This document shows positions 1 through 8,899 of a stretch of 64,000 nucleotides of DNA, piece after piece. How positions within the stretch are numbered: position 1 is the first letter of the stretch; each line of letters opens with the position of its first letter. The notes beneath the pieces are model-generated. The model did no database searches. It was not told the DNA's origin and saw nothing but the letters and a program-made list of their open reading frames with translations. The position numbers and the translations under genes were made by a program. Source of the DNA: Deinococcus radiophilus (lineage in GTDB: Bacteria; Deinococcota; Deinococci; Deinococcales; Deinococcaceae); the NCBI RefSeq assembly GCF_020889625.1, contig NZ_CP086382.1, positions 62,001 through 126,000 of the forward strand. The letters run 5' to 3'.

Positions 1-2312
1 TGGAACACGCCGCACAGACCCTGGATTACCTGCATCAGCTGGGTGTCCACTGGGTTTACCTGTCGCCCATCTTGCGTTCCAGCGAAAGCTCCGACCACGG
101 TTACGACGTGACCGACCCCACCGGCGTGGACCCGGCGCGGGGTGGCCCTGAGGCCCTCGCCGAACTCGCACAGGCGGCGCATCAGCGCGGCATGGGTGTA
201 CTGGTGGATATCGTCCCCAACCATCAGGGTGTAGCGGTACCGGAACACAACCCCTGGTGGTGGTCGGTCCTACAAGAAGGTCAGGGGTCGCGCTACGCGG
301 CAGCCTTCGACATCGACTGGGCAGCGGGAGAGGGCAAGCTTCTGCTGCCGGTCCTGGCCGATGAGGCGGACCTCGCGGCGCTGCGGCTGGAAGGCGGCCA
401 TCTCTACTACCACGACCTGAAATTGCCGCTGGCGGCGGGAAGCTGGAAGGAGGGCGACGAACCAGCCGAGGTCCATGAGCGTCAGCACTACCGCCTGATC
501 GACTGGCGGCGTGGGGACGCCGAACTGAATTATCGGCGCTTTTTTACCATCACTACCCTGGCTGGGGTGCGGGTCGAGAATCCGGACGTGCTGGAAGCTT
601 CGCACACCGAAATCCTGCGTTGGGTCCACAGTGGCCTGGTGGACGGCCTGCGGATCGACCACCCGGACGGTCTGCGTGACCCGGCCAGTTACCTCCAGGC
701 GCTGCAAGACCTCACTGGAGGCGTCTACACGGTAGTGGAGAAGATCCTGGAACCTGGTGAGGAGCTGCCCGCCCACTGGGCCACCCAGGGCACCACCGGC
801 TACGACGCCCTGGCCGAGATTGACCGGCTGCTGACCGACCCGGCGGGTGAGGTTCCTCTGACCGACCTGGACACCCGGCTGCGCGGCGGCGAGGCGCTGG
901 ACTGGGCGGCGCTGACCCACGGCACCAAGCGGGCCGTGACCGATACCACCCTGCACGCCGAGGTTGAGCGCCTGGCCCGCAGCGCGGCACAAGACGGCCT
1001 GTCACTCGACCACACCACCTTGGTAGACGCCCTGAGCGAAGTGCTGGCCAACTTCGGGGTGTACCGCTCCTATCTGCCGCACGGTCAAGAAGAACTGGCT
1101 GGGGCGTTACAGCGCGCTGCGGACCGCCGCCCGGACCTGCAAGGGGCACTGGACGCCCTGGCCCCGGTGCTGGGCCTGAACGCGGCCACGGACGCCGACC
1201 TGAGCGAGACAGCCCGCCGCTTGCAGCAGACCTCCGGCATGGTGATGGCCAAAGGCGTGGAGGACACCGCCTTTTACCGCTACTCCCGGCTGACTTCGCT
1301 GAACGAGGTGGGCAGCGACCCCTCGCAGTTCGCGCTGACGCCCGAGGAGGTCCACGCGGCCTTTGCGCGGCGCCTGGAACACTGGCCCCATGGCCTGACA
1401 GCGCTGTCTACCCACGACACCAAGCGCTCCGAGGGGGTCCGCGCCCGCATCAAGGTGCTGGCCGAACTGCCGGGAGAATGGGAAAGCTTGGTGCTGGCGG
1501 TGCAAGAAGCAGTCAAAGGCAGCGACGCCGATATCGGGGATGGACCGCTGCTCAACCTCACCTTGCAGGCCGTCGTCGGAGCCTGGCCGGTCAGCGCCGA
1601 GCGGGCGGGCGACTACGCTGTCAAGGCGGCGCGGGAAGCGGGCCTGCACACGACCTGGCTGGACCCAGACCCAGCCTTTGAAGGGCGCCTGGCCCAGCTG
1701 GTGCGCCGCCTGACTGAAGGCGACCTGCAAGCCCGGCTGGAGCAGTTCGCCGGGGCCACCAAGGGACCGGGCTACAGCAACGCCCTGGCCCAGAAGCTGA
1801 TCGCCCTGACCATGCCCGGCGTGCCGGACGTGTATCAGGGATCGGAGGTGTGGTCCCCAGCCCTGGTAGACCCCGACAACCGCCGCCCGGTGGACTACGC
1901 GGCACTCTCTGAGCGGCTGGCCGCGCTGGACCAGGACGAACCCGGCTACGGCGAGCCTGGACCACGCTCAGCCATCACCATTGACGGCCACGGCGACGTG
2001 AAGCTGCTGCTGACCTCGCGGGCGCTGCGGCTGCGGCGCGACCATCCTGAACTGTTCGGCGGTTACACCCCCATGCAGGCCACTGGAGCGCAGGCGGAGC
2101 ACGCTTTCGCCTTTAACCGGGGCGGCGTGGTGGCCGTGGCGACACGGCTCCCGGTGGGGCTGGCCCGCCAGGGCGGCTGGGGCGACACGGCCCTGATCCT
2201 CCCGGAAGGCGAGTACGAGGAAGTCCTGACCCACCGCCCCTTCGGCGGGACAGTGCTGCTGCGCGACCTGCTGGACCACTACCCGGTAGCACTGCTGCGG
2301 CAGTTGGGCTGA
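1..2312 (+). CDS. treY: Maltooligosyl trehalose synthase (5' end outside window)
   Basis: Converts the reducing-end alpha-1,4 bond of maltodextrins to alpha-1,1, giving maltooligosyltrehalose, the first step of the TreY/TreZ trehalose pathway in the cytoplasm. The reading frame is open from base 3, and residues coded before the first possible TTG start (LGVHWVYLSPIL) belong to the family N-terminus, so the gene begins upstream. GH13 signatures are visible: HGYDVTDPT, DIVPNHQG, the nucleophile region GLRIDHPDG, the acid region VVEKIL, and STHDTKRSEGVRARI near the third catalytic site. The C-terminal motif PGVPDVYQGSE is also typical. The visible ~770 residues are close to full length. The gene is convergent with the metal transporter operon, with 6 bp between stops. 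No defect is visible. Confidence 0.95.
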   Translation, partial: EHAAQTLDYLHQLGVHWVYLSPILRSSESSDHGYDVTDPTGVDPARGGPEALAELAQAAHQRGMGVLVDIVPNHQGVAVPEHNPWWWSVLQEGQGSRYAAAFDIDWAAGEGKLLLPVLADEADLAALRLEGGHLYYHDLKLPLAAGSWKEGDEPAEVHERQHYRLIDWRRGDAELNYRRFFTITTLAGVRVENPDVLEASHTEILRWVHSGLVDGLRIDHPDGLRDPASYLQALQDLTGGVYTVVEKILEPGEELPAHWATQGTTGYDALAEIDRLLTDPAGEVPLTDLDTRLRGGEALDWAALTHGTKRAVTDTTLHAEVERLARSAAQDGLSLDHTTLVDALSEVLANFGVYRSYLPHGQEELAGALQRAADRRPDLQGALDALAPVLGLNAATDADLSETARRLQQTSGMVMAKGVEDTAFYRYSRLTSLNEVGSDPSQFALTPEEVHAAFARRLEHWPHGLTALSTHDTKRSEGVRARIKVLAELPGEWESLVLAVQEAVKGSDADIGDGPLLNLTLQAVVGAWPVSAERAGDYAVKAAREAGLHTTWLDPDPAFEGRLAQLVRRLTEGDLQARLEQFAGATKGPGYSNALAQKLIALTMPGVPDVYQGSEVWSPALVDPDNRRPVDYAALSERLAALDQDEPGYGEPGPRSAITIDGHGDVKLLLTSRALRLRRDHPELFGGYTPMQATGAQAEHAFAFNRGGVVAVATRLPVGLARQGGWGDTALILPEGEYEEVLTHRPFGGTVLLRDLLDHYPVALLRQLG

Positions 2313-2318
2313 TAGAGC

Positions 2319-3197
2319 TCAGGAAGCAGGCATTTGGACACCCGTCCTTTTTCCTTGTCTCCACGCGTTCCAGGCGAAGGCCAGCAGGAACTGGATGCCC
2401 AATACGGTGGCGATCAGTCCGGCGATGCTGGCATCCAGCGCCAGCGCCGCTGCGTACCCCAGCAGGCTGGCACTCAGGCCCAGCGCGGCAGTCAGCCACT
2501 GGGCGGTGGGCAGGTGCCAGGTCAGGAGCAGGGCGGTGGCCGGGGGCGTGATCATGAAGGCTACCACCAGAATCGCGCCCACCACGTCAAAGGCCGCCAC
2601 CACACTCAGCGCCACCAGGGTCAGCAGCAGGGCCGAGATCAGCCGGGGAGAGAAGCCCAGGCTGCGGCTTAGGCCGGGATCGAAGGTTGACAGTTTGAGT
2701 TCCTTGCCCAGTAACCCCAGCAGCAGCAGGGCCAGCCCCAGCAGGGTGCCCATCGTCCACCACGGCGCGGGCAGGCCCAGGGCGCCCACCCGAAACGGCG
2801 CATAGGTGATTTCTCCGTACAGCACCGCGTCCAGGTCCAGGTGCACACCGCTGAAGTTCAGGCTGATCGCCAGTACCCCCAGGGCGAACAAGGCCGGAAA
2901 GACCAGGCCCAGCGCCGCGTCGGCCCGCAGGCGTCCGGTGGCGGTCAGGGCTTCAGTGGCGCTGACGGTCAGCAGGCCGAACAGGGCCGCACCCAGCAGC
3001 GCTGGCAAGGAGGCCAGGCTGCCGGTCAGGGCGTAAGCTGCCACGATCCCCGGCAGCGCTGCGTGGCCGATACCATCGCTGAGCAGCGCTTGGCGCCGCA
3101 GCACCAGAAAGAGGCCCAGCAGCCCACAGGTCCAGGCCGTCAGCACGGGGGTCACAAGAATGACCAGGTCGTAGTGCAGTGCAGCGACCAGCGTCAT
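2319..3197 (-). CDS. Manganese/zinc ABC transporter permease (second permease)
   Basis: Integral membrane permease of the ABC-3 family (MntB/ZnuB type) that moves Mn or Zn across the inner membrane with the ATPase and binding protein encoded upstream. The start is ATG 3197, preceded by GGGAGG at good spacing. About 292 residues with 8-9 hydrophobic segments. The family motif with an early LRRQALLSDGIGHAALPG and a late DVVGAILVVAFMITPPA is present. The frame is continuous upstream with the damaged first permease, so a naive ORF call gives one 482-residue fused protein. The ribosome site and family length support a separate start here. Last gene of the mnt-like operon. Confidence 0.85.
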   Translation of the reverse strand: MTLVAALHYDLVILVTPVLTAWTCGLLGLFLVLRRQALLSDGIGHAALPGIVAAYALTGSLASLPALLGAALFGLLTVSATEALTATGRLRADAALGLVFPALFALGVLAISLNFSGVHLDLDAVLYGEITYAPFRVGALGLPAPWWTMGTLLGLALLLLGLLGKELKLSTFDPGLSRSLGFSPRLISALLLTLVALSVVAAFDVVGAILVVAFMITPPATALLLTWHLPTAQWLTAALGLSASLLGYAAALALDASIAGLIATVLGIQFLLAFAWNAWRQGKRTGVQMPAS

Positions 3198-3948
3198 GAC
3201 GCGCCTCCCTTGACTGCCCAGGCCGCCGCTCAGCGCTCCAAATCCCCCAGCCAGCGCCAGCATGCTGCCAAAACTGCCTGCCCACTGCCGCGCTGCCACC
3301 GCCGGAGCGATCAGCATGGCAGCCATCAGCACCGCGCCGACCGTTTGCAGCCCGGTCATGATCGCCAAAATGGTCAGCACCGTACCAAGCGTCGCCAGTC
3401 CGCCCAACGGCCAGCCCTGCACGGCCGCAAATTGCGGATCGAACAGCGTAACTTTCAGCTCCTTATGGGCCAGTGCCAGCGCGGCGAGTGCCAGCAGCCC
3501 CAGCACGGCGAACTGACCCAAGTCCGCAGCGGTCAGCGCCGCCGCCTGCCCGAAAAGAAACTGTTCCAGCCCGGCCTGTGCAGCGTTGCCCGACCCCTGA
3601 ATGGCGGTGAGCAGCGCGATGCCCAGCCCGAAAAAGCTGCTGAGACTGACCCCCAGCGCCGCGTCGGTGCCGAGGCGGGTGCGGCGGACCAGCGCCTGGG
3701 TCAGCAGGGCGGCCAGCAGGCCGGTGACGCTGCCACCGATCAAGAGCGGTAAGGTGGGCCCGCTCACCGGTCAGCAAAAAGGCCAGCGCGATGCCAGGCA
3801 GCGCCGCGTGGGCCGCCACGTCACCGATCAGGCTTTGACGGCGTAGGACACTCAGCACCCCCAGCGTGCCCGCAACCAATCCCAGCAACGCCGAACCCAG
3901 CGTGACCGTCCGGAAGGTGTAGTCACTCAGCAGCAAACTCAGGTCCAT
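3198..3948 (-). pseudogene. First metal ABC transporter permease, frameshifted and C-terminally shortened
   Basis: The N-terminal part starts at 3948 (MDLSLLLSDYTFRTV) and carries the ABC-3 permease motif LRRQSLIGDVAAHAALPG. After LLTGER the frame is lost around 3760-3770. Dropping one base in the GGGCCC run joins it to PTLPLLIGGSVTG and the rest of the permease. The protein then runs directly into the next permease without the last transmembrane segment expected for the family, and in the neighbouring frame a TGA overlaps the next ATG (ATGA), the usual coupling. So there appear to be at least one frameshift and one 3'-end deletion or second frameshift. Sequencing error is possible for the single-base shift. 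Overlaps the ATPase gene by 10 bp. Confidence 0.7.
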
Positions 3949-4697
3949 GCGGGCAACCTGCCATCCAGGAGGCGGCCTGCGCCGTAAGCAGCTTGCAGGT
4001 TCTGAGGAGTAAAGGTGCTGGCCACCGGACCCGCCGCCACCAGCTCACGGTTGAGCAGGATCACGCGGTCAAAGTATTCACGGACCGTGTCCAGGTCGTG
4101 ATGGACCACCACCACGCTGCGCCCCTGGTCACGCAACTCGCGCAGCACATCCAAAATTGCCCGCTCGGTGGTGGCGTCCACCCCCGCGAACGGCTCATCC
4201 ATCAGGGTCAGGTCGGCCTCCTGCGCCAAAGCACGGGCCAGAAAGACCCGCTGCTGCTGCCCCCCGGACAGCTGCGAAATCTGCCGCCCGGCGAAGTCCT
4301 GCATGTTCACCCGGCTCAGGCATTCCAGCGCTCTGGCACGCTCACGCGCACCGGGGCGGCGAAACCAACCCAGCTGGCCGTACAGGCCCATTTCTACGAC
4401 GTCCAGGGCGTGGGCCGGGAAGTCCCAGTCCACTTCGGAGCGCTGTGGCACGTACCCTACCCGCTGCCGCACGCGGGCCAGCGGCTGACCGAAATAGCGC
4501 ACCTGCCCGCCCACACGTGGAATCAGCCCCAGCGACGCCTTAAGCAGTGTGCTTTTGCCGGCACCGTTGGGACCGACGATGGCGGTGAGTGAGCCGCCGG
4601 GAATCTGGAGCGACACGTCCCAGACCGCCGGAGTTTCGCCGTAGGTCACGCTGAGCCTGTCCAGTTCCATAAAAGGTTGAGTGTTGGATGCCTTCAT
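3939..4697 (-). CDS. Manganese/zinc ABC transporter ATP-binding protein
   Basis: Cytoplasmic ATPase that powers the metal permeases. All ABC motifs are intact: Walker A GPNGAGKST (about residues 42-50), Q-loop region YVPQRSEVDWDFP, signature LSGGQQQRVFLARAL, Walker B LTLMDEPF, and the switch His in VVVHHDL. The YVPQR...WDFP motif is typical of Mn/Zn (MntB/ZnuC) ATPases. 252 residues, normal length. Its ATG overlaps the stop of the binding-protein gene (ATGA), and its 3' end overlaps the permease start, so the genes are translationally coupled. The ATPase is intact although both neighbours are frameshifted. Confidence 0.93.
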   Translation of the reverse strand: MKASNTQPFMELDRLSVTYGETPAVWDVSLQIPGGSLTAIVGPNGAGKSTLLKASLGLIPRVGGQVRYFGQPLARVRQRVGYVPQRSEVDWDFPAHALDVVEMGLYGQLGWFRRPGARERARALECLSRVNMQDFAGRQISQLSGGQQQRVFLARALAQEADLTLMDEPFAGVDATTERAILDVLRELRDQGRSVVVVHHDLDTVREYFDRVILLNRELVAAGPVASTFTPQNLQAAYGAGRLLDGRLPAWT

Positions 4698-5597
4698 TGC
4701 AATGCCTCCCGGATGGTGCTGACGTTGTGCCGCACCATCCCGGTGTAGGTTCCTTCCGGTGTGCCCGTGCCTCCCAGCGAGTCCCCGAACAGCTCACCGC
4801 CGCGCCGGACCGTCCAGCCACGTGCCGCCGCCGCTGCCTGCACCGTGCGGGGCGACACCGTGTTTTCCACGAAGATGGCGGGAATCTGCCGGCGCTGCAT
4901 CTCGGCGGCCAGGTCGCTGACCGCCTGCCCTCTGGCCTCGGCCACGGTGCTGATGCCCTGCACCCCCCCGCACCTCAAAGTCGTAACGGCGGCAGAAGTA
5001 GCCAAAAGCGTCGTGCGCCGTGACCAGCATCCGGCGTTCTGGGGGAATCTGGCCCAGTTGCCCGGCACTCCAGCGGTCCAAGTCGTCCAGTTGGCGCAGG
5101 TACTCCTGCAGATTGTTCTGGTACAGCGTGCGGCCCGCCGGGTCGGCCTCGCTCAGCGCCTCGGCGGTCGCCGTCGCCGCATATTTCCAGAGGGTAGGAT
5201 CAAACCAGAGGTGCGGGTCCACTGCCCCGCTGTGCATCAGCAGGCGGCCCTCGGGCACGGCTTCCATCACCGCGCTGACCTGCACACCGGGACGCTGCAC
5301 CAAGCCTTCCAGCACTTCGCCCAGCTTGCCCTCCAGGTGGTGGCCGCCGTACAGCACCACCCTGGCTTGTGTTAGACGGCGAACGTCGCCTGCGCTGGCT
5401 TTATACAGGTGGGGGTCTACGCCCGCGCCCATCAGTCCCTGCACCTGCACCCGCTCGCCTCCGATCTGCCCCGCCAGGTCGGTAATGATGTTGACCGTGG
5501 TCACCACCGAGAGGCCAGTGGACTGCGCGGCAGGCACCGGCTGACAGGCCGAGAGACCCGCCAGCAGGCCAAGGGCAGACCAGGCCAGGCGCCTCAT
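4694..5597 (-). pseudogene. Metal-binding lipoprotein of the Mn/Zn ABC transporter, frameshifted
   Basis: Periplasm/cell-surface solute-binding protein of the cluster A-I (MntA/ZnuA) family. N-terminal lipobox LLAGLSAC. Metal-ligand motifs are present: VDPHLYK, DPHLWFD and TAHDAFGYFCRRYDF. The frame breaks at a run of seven C on the + strand (4963-4969, G7 in the gene). Removing one G restores the family sequence VRGVQGISTVAEARG and continues to the natural end at 4694, including EIQRRQIPAIFVE-like and NTVSPRTVQ regions. A homopolymer of this kind is a classic sequencing or assembly error, but it could be real inactivation, since the permease in the same operon is also shifted. Overlaps mntR by 4 bp and the ATPase by 4 bp. 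Confidence 0.8.
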
Positions 5598-6325
5598 CGC
5601 TGCCCCTGTGACGCTGGTGGTAATGGGCCATCCAGCGAAGCTTCGCCCAGCACGCTCACCTGCGCCGCCACACTTTGGGCCAGGGTGACAGGCGTGCTGA
5701 AGTCTGCGCTGCCCGCCGCCCTGACCCGCAGGCCCACCGTGCCCAGCGCCGCCTGAGCCTCCACCAGCTGGACTTCGGCCTCTGGCTGAATTCCCAGCGT
5801 CATCAAGGCCCGCAGCTGATCGGCGTGGGTATCCGGCACCCGGGCCACCACGGCACTGTCTCCCACCCGTAGGCTGGTCAGCCGCCGCTCGGGCCGCTGC
5901 GGCAGCTCGCCGCTGAGGGTCGGAATCGGATCGCCGTGTGGGTCATGGGTCGGGTCGCCCAGCCACGCCGCGATATAGGTTTCCAGCCGCTCGGACATGG
6001 CATGTTCCAGCCGCTCGGCCTCTTCGTGGACTTCGTCAATCGGCATGCCCAGCGCACGGTGAAGGAACAGTTCCAGCAAGCGGTGATGCCGCAGCACTTC
6101 CAGCGCGGCCCGCTCGCCCTCTACGGTCAGCTGCGCGCCACGGTAAGGCGTATGCATCAGCAGGCCCTGATCGGCCAGCTTCCGCAGCATGCTGGTCGCA
6201 CTGGCAGGCGAGACATTCAGTGCGTTGGCCAGTGCCGTGGTACTGACCCCGCCCTCCTGACCCAGCAGATACAGGTGCTTGAGGTAGTTTTCCACGATGG
6301 GCGAGAAGGCCGCTGGCTCAGACAT
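5594..6325 (-). CDS. mntR: DtxR/MntR-family metal-dependent transcriptional regulator
   Basis: Predicted to bind Mn(II) or Fe(II) and repress the transporter genes with which it shares an operon. 243 residues. N-terminal winged helix-turn-helix ([14 protein letters not shown] ... [21 protein letters not shown]), then a dimerisation/metal domain with [14 protein letters not shown] and [14 protein letters not shown] (the His/Glu metal ligands typical of DtxR), and a C-terminal FeoA/SH3-like domain ([11 protein letters not shown]...). First gene of the operon, so the regulator is probably autoregulated. The start codon lies only 7 nt from a -10-like box, suggesting leaderless translation. The symbol mntR is by family and context; an iron-responsive DtxR paralogue cannot be excluded. 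Confidence 0.88.
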   Translation of the reverse strand: MSEPAAFSPIVENYLKHLYLLGQEGGVSTTALANALNVSPASATSMLRKLADQGLLMHTPYRGAQLTVEGERAALEVLRHHRLLELFLHRALGMPIDEVHEEAERLEHAMSERLETYIAAWLGDPTHDPHGDPIPTLSGELPQRPERRLTSLRVGDSAVVARVPDTHADQLRALMTLGIQPEAEVQLVEAQAALGTVGLRVRAAGSADFSTPVTLAQSVAAQVSVLGEASLDGPLPPASQGQR

Positions 6326-6361
6326 ATTTTTAGACTAATCAAAATTTGCTTTTCGAGTCAA
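6326..6361 (-). promoter_or_regulatory. Likely promoter and MntR-type operator of the metal transport operon
   Basis: On the minus strand TTGACT (6356-6361) is followed 18 bp later by TAGTCT (6332-6337), and the mntR ATG begins 7 nt after it, consistent with a leaderless transcript. The -10 lies inside an imperfect palindrome, TTTTAGACTAATCAAAA (6328-6344), a good candidate site for DtxR/MntR binding. This is inferred from sequence only. Confidence 0.45.
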
Positions 6362-6448
6362 GAGGAAATGTTTTTTTGTGTCTCAAAGGGCAGTCCGCCA
6401 TGTGGCGGCTGGGCCGACCCCCCGGTCTCACTGCCTTAAGGTAAAGAC

Positions 6449-7678
6449 ATGACCTTTCATGTCCCTGGACTGCACCTGCAAGACGTTCGCCTGGAGGTCC
6501 CGCTGGACTACGCCGACCCCAACGGCCCACAGCTTCAGATCTACGCCCGTGTGCTGACGGCCAAAGGCGGCCAAGACCGTCCTTACCTGGTGTATCTGCA
6601 AGGTGGCCCAGGCGCCGAAGCGCCCCGGCCTGCCGCGCACGGCAACCTGCCGGCCTGGCAACAACGCCTGTTGGGCGATTACCAACTGGTGATGCTGGAT
6701 CAGCGCGGCACCGGTCACTCCAGCCCAGTGGGCCAGCTCAGCGGCACAGCGCAGGAGCAGGCCGATTACCTGGCGCACTTGCGCGCCGACGGCATCGCTC
6801 AGGATGCCGAGCGGGTCCGTCAGCACCTCGGCGCCGAGCGCTGGACCTTGCTGGGGCAGTCGTTCGGCGGCTTTTGCACCCTAACCTACCTCTCGCAGTT
6901 CGCGCCCTTCGCTGCCGGGGCTCTGTTTACCGGTGGCCTGCCCGCGCCAGGCCACCACATTGACGAGGTGTACCGCCTGACCTGGGACAAGATGCGCGAG
7001 AAATCGGAAAGCTACTACCGCCGCTACCCCGAAGACCGCGCCCGCCTGGAGCGCTTGATGGAACGGGCCAGAGACGGCCAGTTGCTCACCGAGCGCGGGC
7101 ACCGCGTCACCCCTGAAATGCTGCGCCGCATCGGCATGGCGCTGGGTGGGGACGGCGGAGCCGAGACACTCCACTTTTTCCTGGAGCTGGACCCCGAATC
7201 ACCCGCGTTCCGGGCCGACCTGGCCAGCTGGCTGCCCTTCCGTGCCCGCAACCCGCTTTATCTTCTGCTGCACGAAGCCTGCTGGGCCGACGGCTTTGCG
7301 ACCCGTTGGGCCGCTGAGCGCACCATGCCGCAGGATTTCGTGGACGACCCCACACTGCTGGCTGGCGAGCATCCCCACCGCGACTTCCTGGAGCACGATC
7401 CCCTACTGCGCCCCTACCGTGAGGTGGCCGAACTGCTGGCCGAGCGTGAGTGGGGGCCGCTGTACGACCAGGCCCGCTTGGCCGAGGTGCAGACGCCCGC
7501 TGCCGCCGCCATCTACGTGGACGACGCCTTTGTGCCGTTCGAGTTCTCACGCGAGACGGCGAAGCTACTTCCGGGACTGCGCCCCTACATCACCAATGAG
7601 TTCGAGCACGGCGGCATCCGCTCCAGCGGAGACAAGGTGATGGACCGTGTGGTGGGGCTGCTGGAGGGAATGATTTAG
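6449..7678 (+). CDS. Proline iminopeptidase-type alpha/beta hydrolase
   Basis: Cytoplasmic serine aminopeptidase (S33 family) that removes N-terminal proline from peptides. 409 residues, matching the longer actinobacterial/Deinococcus subgroup. Oxyanion-hole motif LQGGPGAEAPR (about residues 50-60), VMLDQRGTGHSS, nucleophile elbow LLGQSFGGFC (Ser near 139), and a C-terminal acidic residue (IYVDDAFVPFEFS) and His (NEFEHGGIRS) completing the triad. The ATG follows AAGG at about 7 nt. Divergent from mntR across 123 bp and convergent with glf. No anomaly seen. Exact substrate range is inferred from the family. Confidence 0.88.
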   Translation: MTFHVPGLHLQDVRLEVPLDYADPNGPQLQIYARVLTAKGGQDRPYLVYLQGGPGAEAPRPAAHGNLPAWQQRLLGDYQLVMLDQRGTGHSSPVGQLSGTAQEQADYLAHLRADGIAQDAERVRQHLGAERWTLLGQSFGGFCTLTYLSQFAPFAAGALFTGGLPAPGHHIDEVYRLTWDKMREKSESYYRRYPEDRARLERLMERARDGQLLTERGHRVTPEMLRRIGMALGGDGGAETLHFFLELDPESPAFRADLASWLPFRARNPLYLLLHEACWADGFATRWAAERTMPQDFVDDPTLLAGEHPHRDFLEHDPLLRPYREVAELLAEREWGPLYDQARLAEVQTPAAAAIYVDDAFVPFEFSRETAKLLPGLRPYITNEFEHGGIRSSGDKVMDRVVGLLEGMI

Positions 7679-7690
7679 CGGCGTAAAGGT

Positions 7691-7724
7691 CTGGGGAGCG
7701 AAGAATCACCTCCTTGCTCCCCAG
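7691..7724. terminator. Stem-loop between convergent genes
   Basis: CTGGGGAGC pairs perfectly with GCTCCCCAG across a 16-nt loop, just after the hydrolase stop and before the end of glf. There is no T tract, so intrinsic termination is uncertain. The position between convergent genes supports a bidirectional terminator. Confidence 0.45.
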
Positions 7725-7768
7725 CGCTCCGGTGCAACTCGCCCGGCAGCTTTGAAGTCCGGCCAACT

Positions 7769-8899
7769 TTACAGCTCGGCGGCGGCGTCCGACTCCAGGC
7801 GGCGGAAGGTCGCCAATGCCTGGGCCACCACCTGATCCATGTTGTAGTAACGGTAGGTGGCCAGGCGGCCCACGAAGGTCACGTTTTCCTCCGCGTCCGC
7901 CAGGGCTTCGTAGCGCTTGTACAGCTCAGCGTTTTCTGGGCGCGGCACGGGATAATAGGGATCCCCCTCGGCGCGGGGATACTCGTACACCACGCTGGTC
8001 TGGTGGTGGCGCTGCCCGGTGATGTGCTTGAACTCACTGACGCGGGTGTAACCGTAATCGTTGGGATAATTCACCGTGCCTACCGGGAACAGTTCATCCA
8101 CGTCGTGGGTTTCGTGGCGGAACTCCAGACTGCGGTAGGGCAGCGGGCCATAGCAATGGTCGAAAAAGGCGTCTACCGGCCCGGTGTAGATCATGTGCCG
8201 CCAGGGGATCACGTCTACGATCTCACGGTAATCGGTGTTCAGCATCACTTTGATGTTGGGACTGTCCAGCATGTTCTGGAACATCCGGGTGTAGCCGTGC
8301 AGTGGCATGGCCTGATAGGTGTCGGCAAAGTAGCGGCCATCGCGGTTGGTACGGGTCGGCACGCGGGCGGTCACGCTGGCGTCCAGCTCGGACGGGTCCA
8401 GGCCCCACTGCTTGCGGGTATAGCCCCGGAAGAACTTGTTGTACAGATCACGCCCTACCTTGCCGACTACTACGTCTTCAGAAGTGCGGACCTGCGCTAC
8501 CGGCTCGGCCACCGACGCAAAAAAGTCCTCCAACTCAAACGAGGTCAGGCTCAGGCCATACAGCTGGTTTACGGTGTCTAGATTGATTGGAATAGGCAGC
8601 AACTGGCCGTCTACGCTTGCCAGCACCCGGTGCTGATAAGGACGCCACTCGGTGAACTGTGACAGGTACGCGAACACGTCCGCCGAGTTGGTATGGAAGA
8701 TGTGCGGGCCGTAGGGGTGGATCAGCACGCCAGCGTCGTCGTAACAGTCGTAGGCGTTGCCGCCGATGTGGGCGCGGCGGTCCACAATCAGCACCCGGCG
8801 GCCTGCGCGGGCCAGCCGCTCGGCCAGAACACTGCCGGCGTAGCCTGCGCCCACAATCAGGTAGTCGAACGCCACAGGTCCGGTTCCAGACTCAGTCAT
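7769..8899 (-). CDS. glf: UDP-galactopyranose mutase
   Basis: Flavoenzyme interconverting UDP-galactopyranose and UDP-galactofuranose, the donor for Galf-containing surface glycans. N-terminal FAD-binding motif VGAGYAGSVLAERLA, followed by IGGNAYDCYDDAGVLIHPYGPHIFHT, strongly conserved in Glf, plus the substrate-region residues NKFFRGYTRKQWG. C-terminal FVGRLATYRYYNMDQVVAQAL is the family end. The start was chosen at ATG 8899 (MTESGTG), which overlaps the glycosyltransferase stop by 8 bp. The longer ORF reading adds 13 residues without a ribosome site. Co-transcribed with the glycosyltransferase just upstream. Confidence 0.95.
   Translation of the reverse strand: MTESGTGPVAFDYLIVGAGYAGSVLAERLARAGRRVLIVDRRAHIGGNAYDCYDDAGVLIHPYGPHIFHTNSADVFAYLSQFTEWRPYQHRVLASVDGQLLPIPINLDTVNQLYGLSLTSFELEDFFASVAEPVAQVRTSEDVVVGKVGRDLYNKFFRGYTRKQWGLDPSELDASVTARVPTRTNRDGRYFADTYQAMPLHGYTRMFQNMLDSPNIKVMLNTDYREIVDVIPWRHMIYTGPVDAFFDHCYGPLPYRSLEFRHETHDVDELFPVGTVNYPNDYGYTRVSEFKHITGQRHHQTSVVYEYPRAEGDPYYPVPRPENAELYKRYEALADAEENVTFVGRLATYRYYNMDQVVAQALATFRRLESDAAAEL

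Noticed and set aside
2841..3752. 303-codon + strand frame in the permease region
   Set aside because: Gln-rich shadow of two membrane protein genes on the other strand.
2319..3767. A natural 482-residue fused double permease
   Set aside because: A strong ribosome site and start at 3197, an N-terminus of the first permease in another frame, and family lengths show two genes damaged by frameshift.
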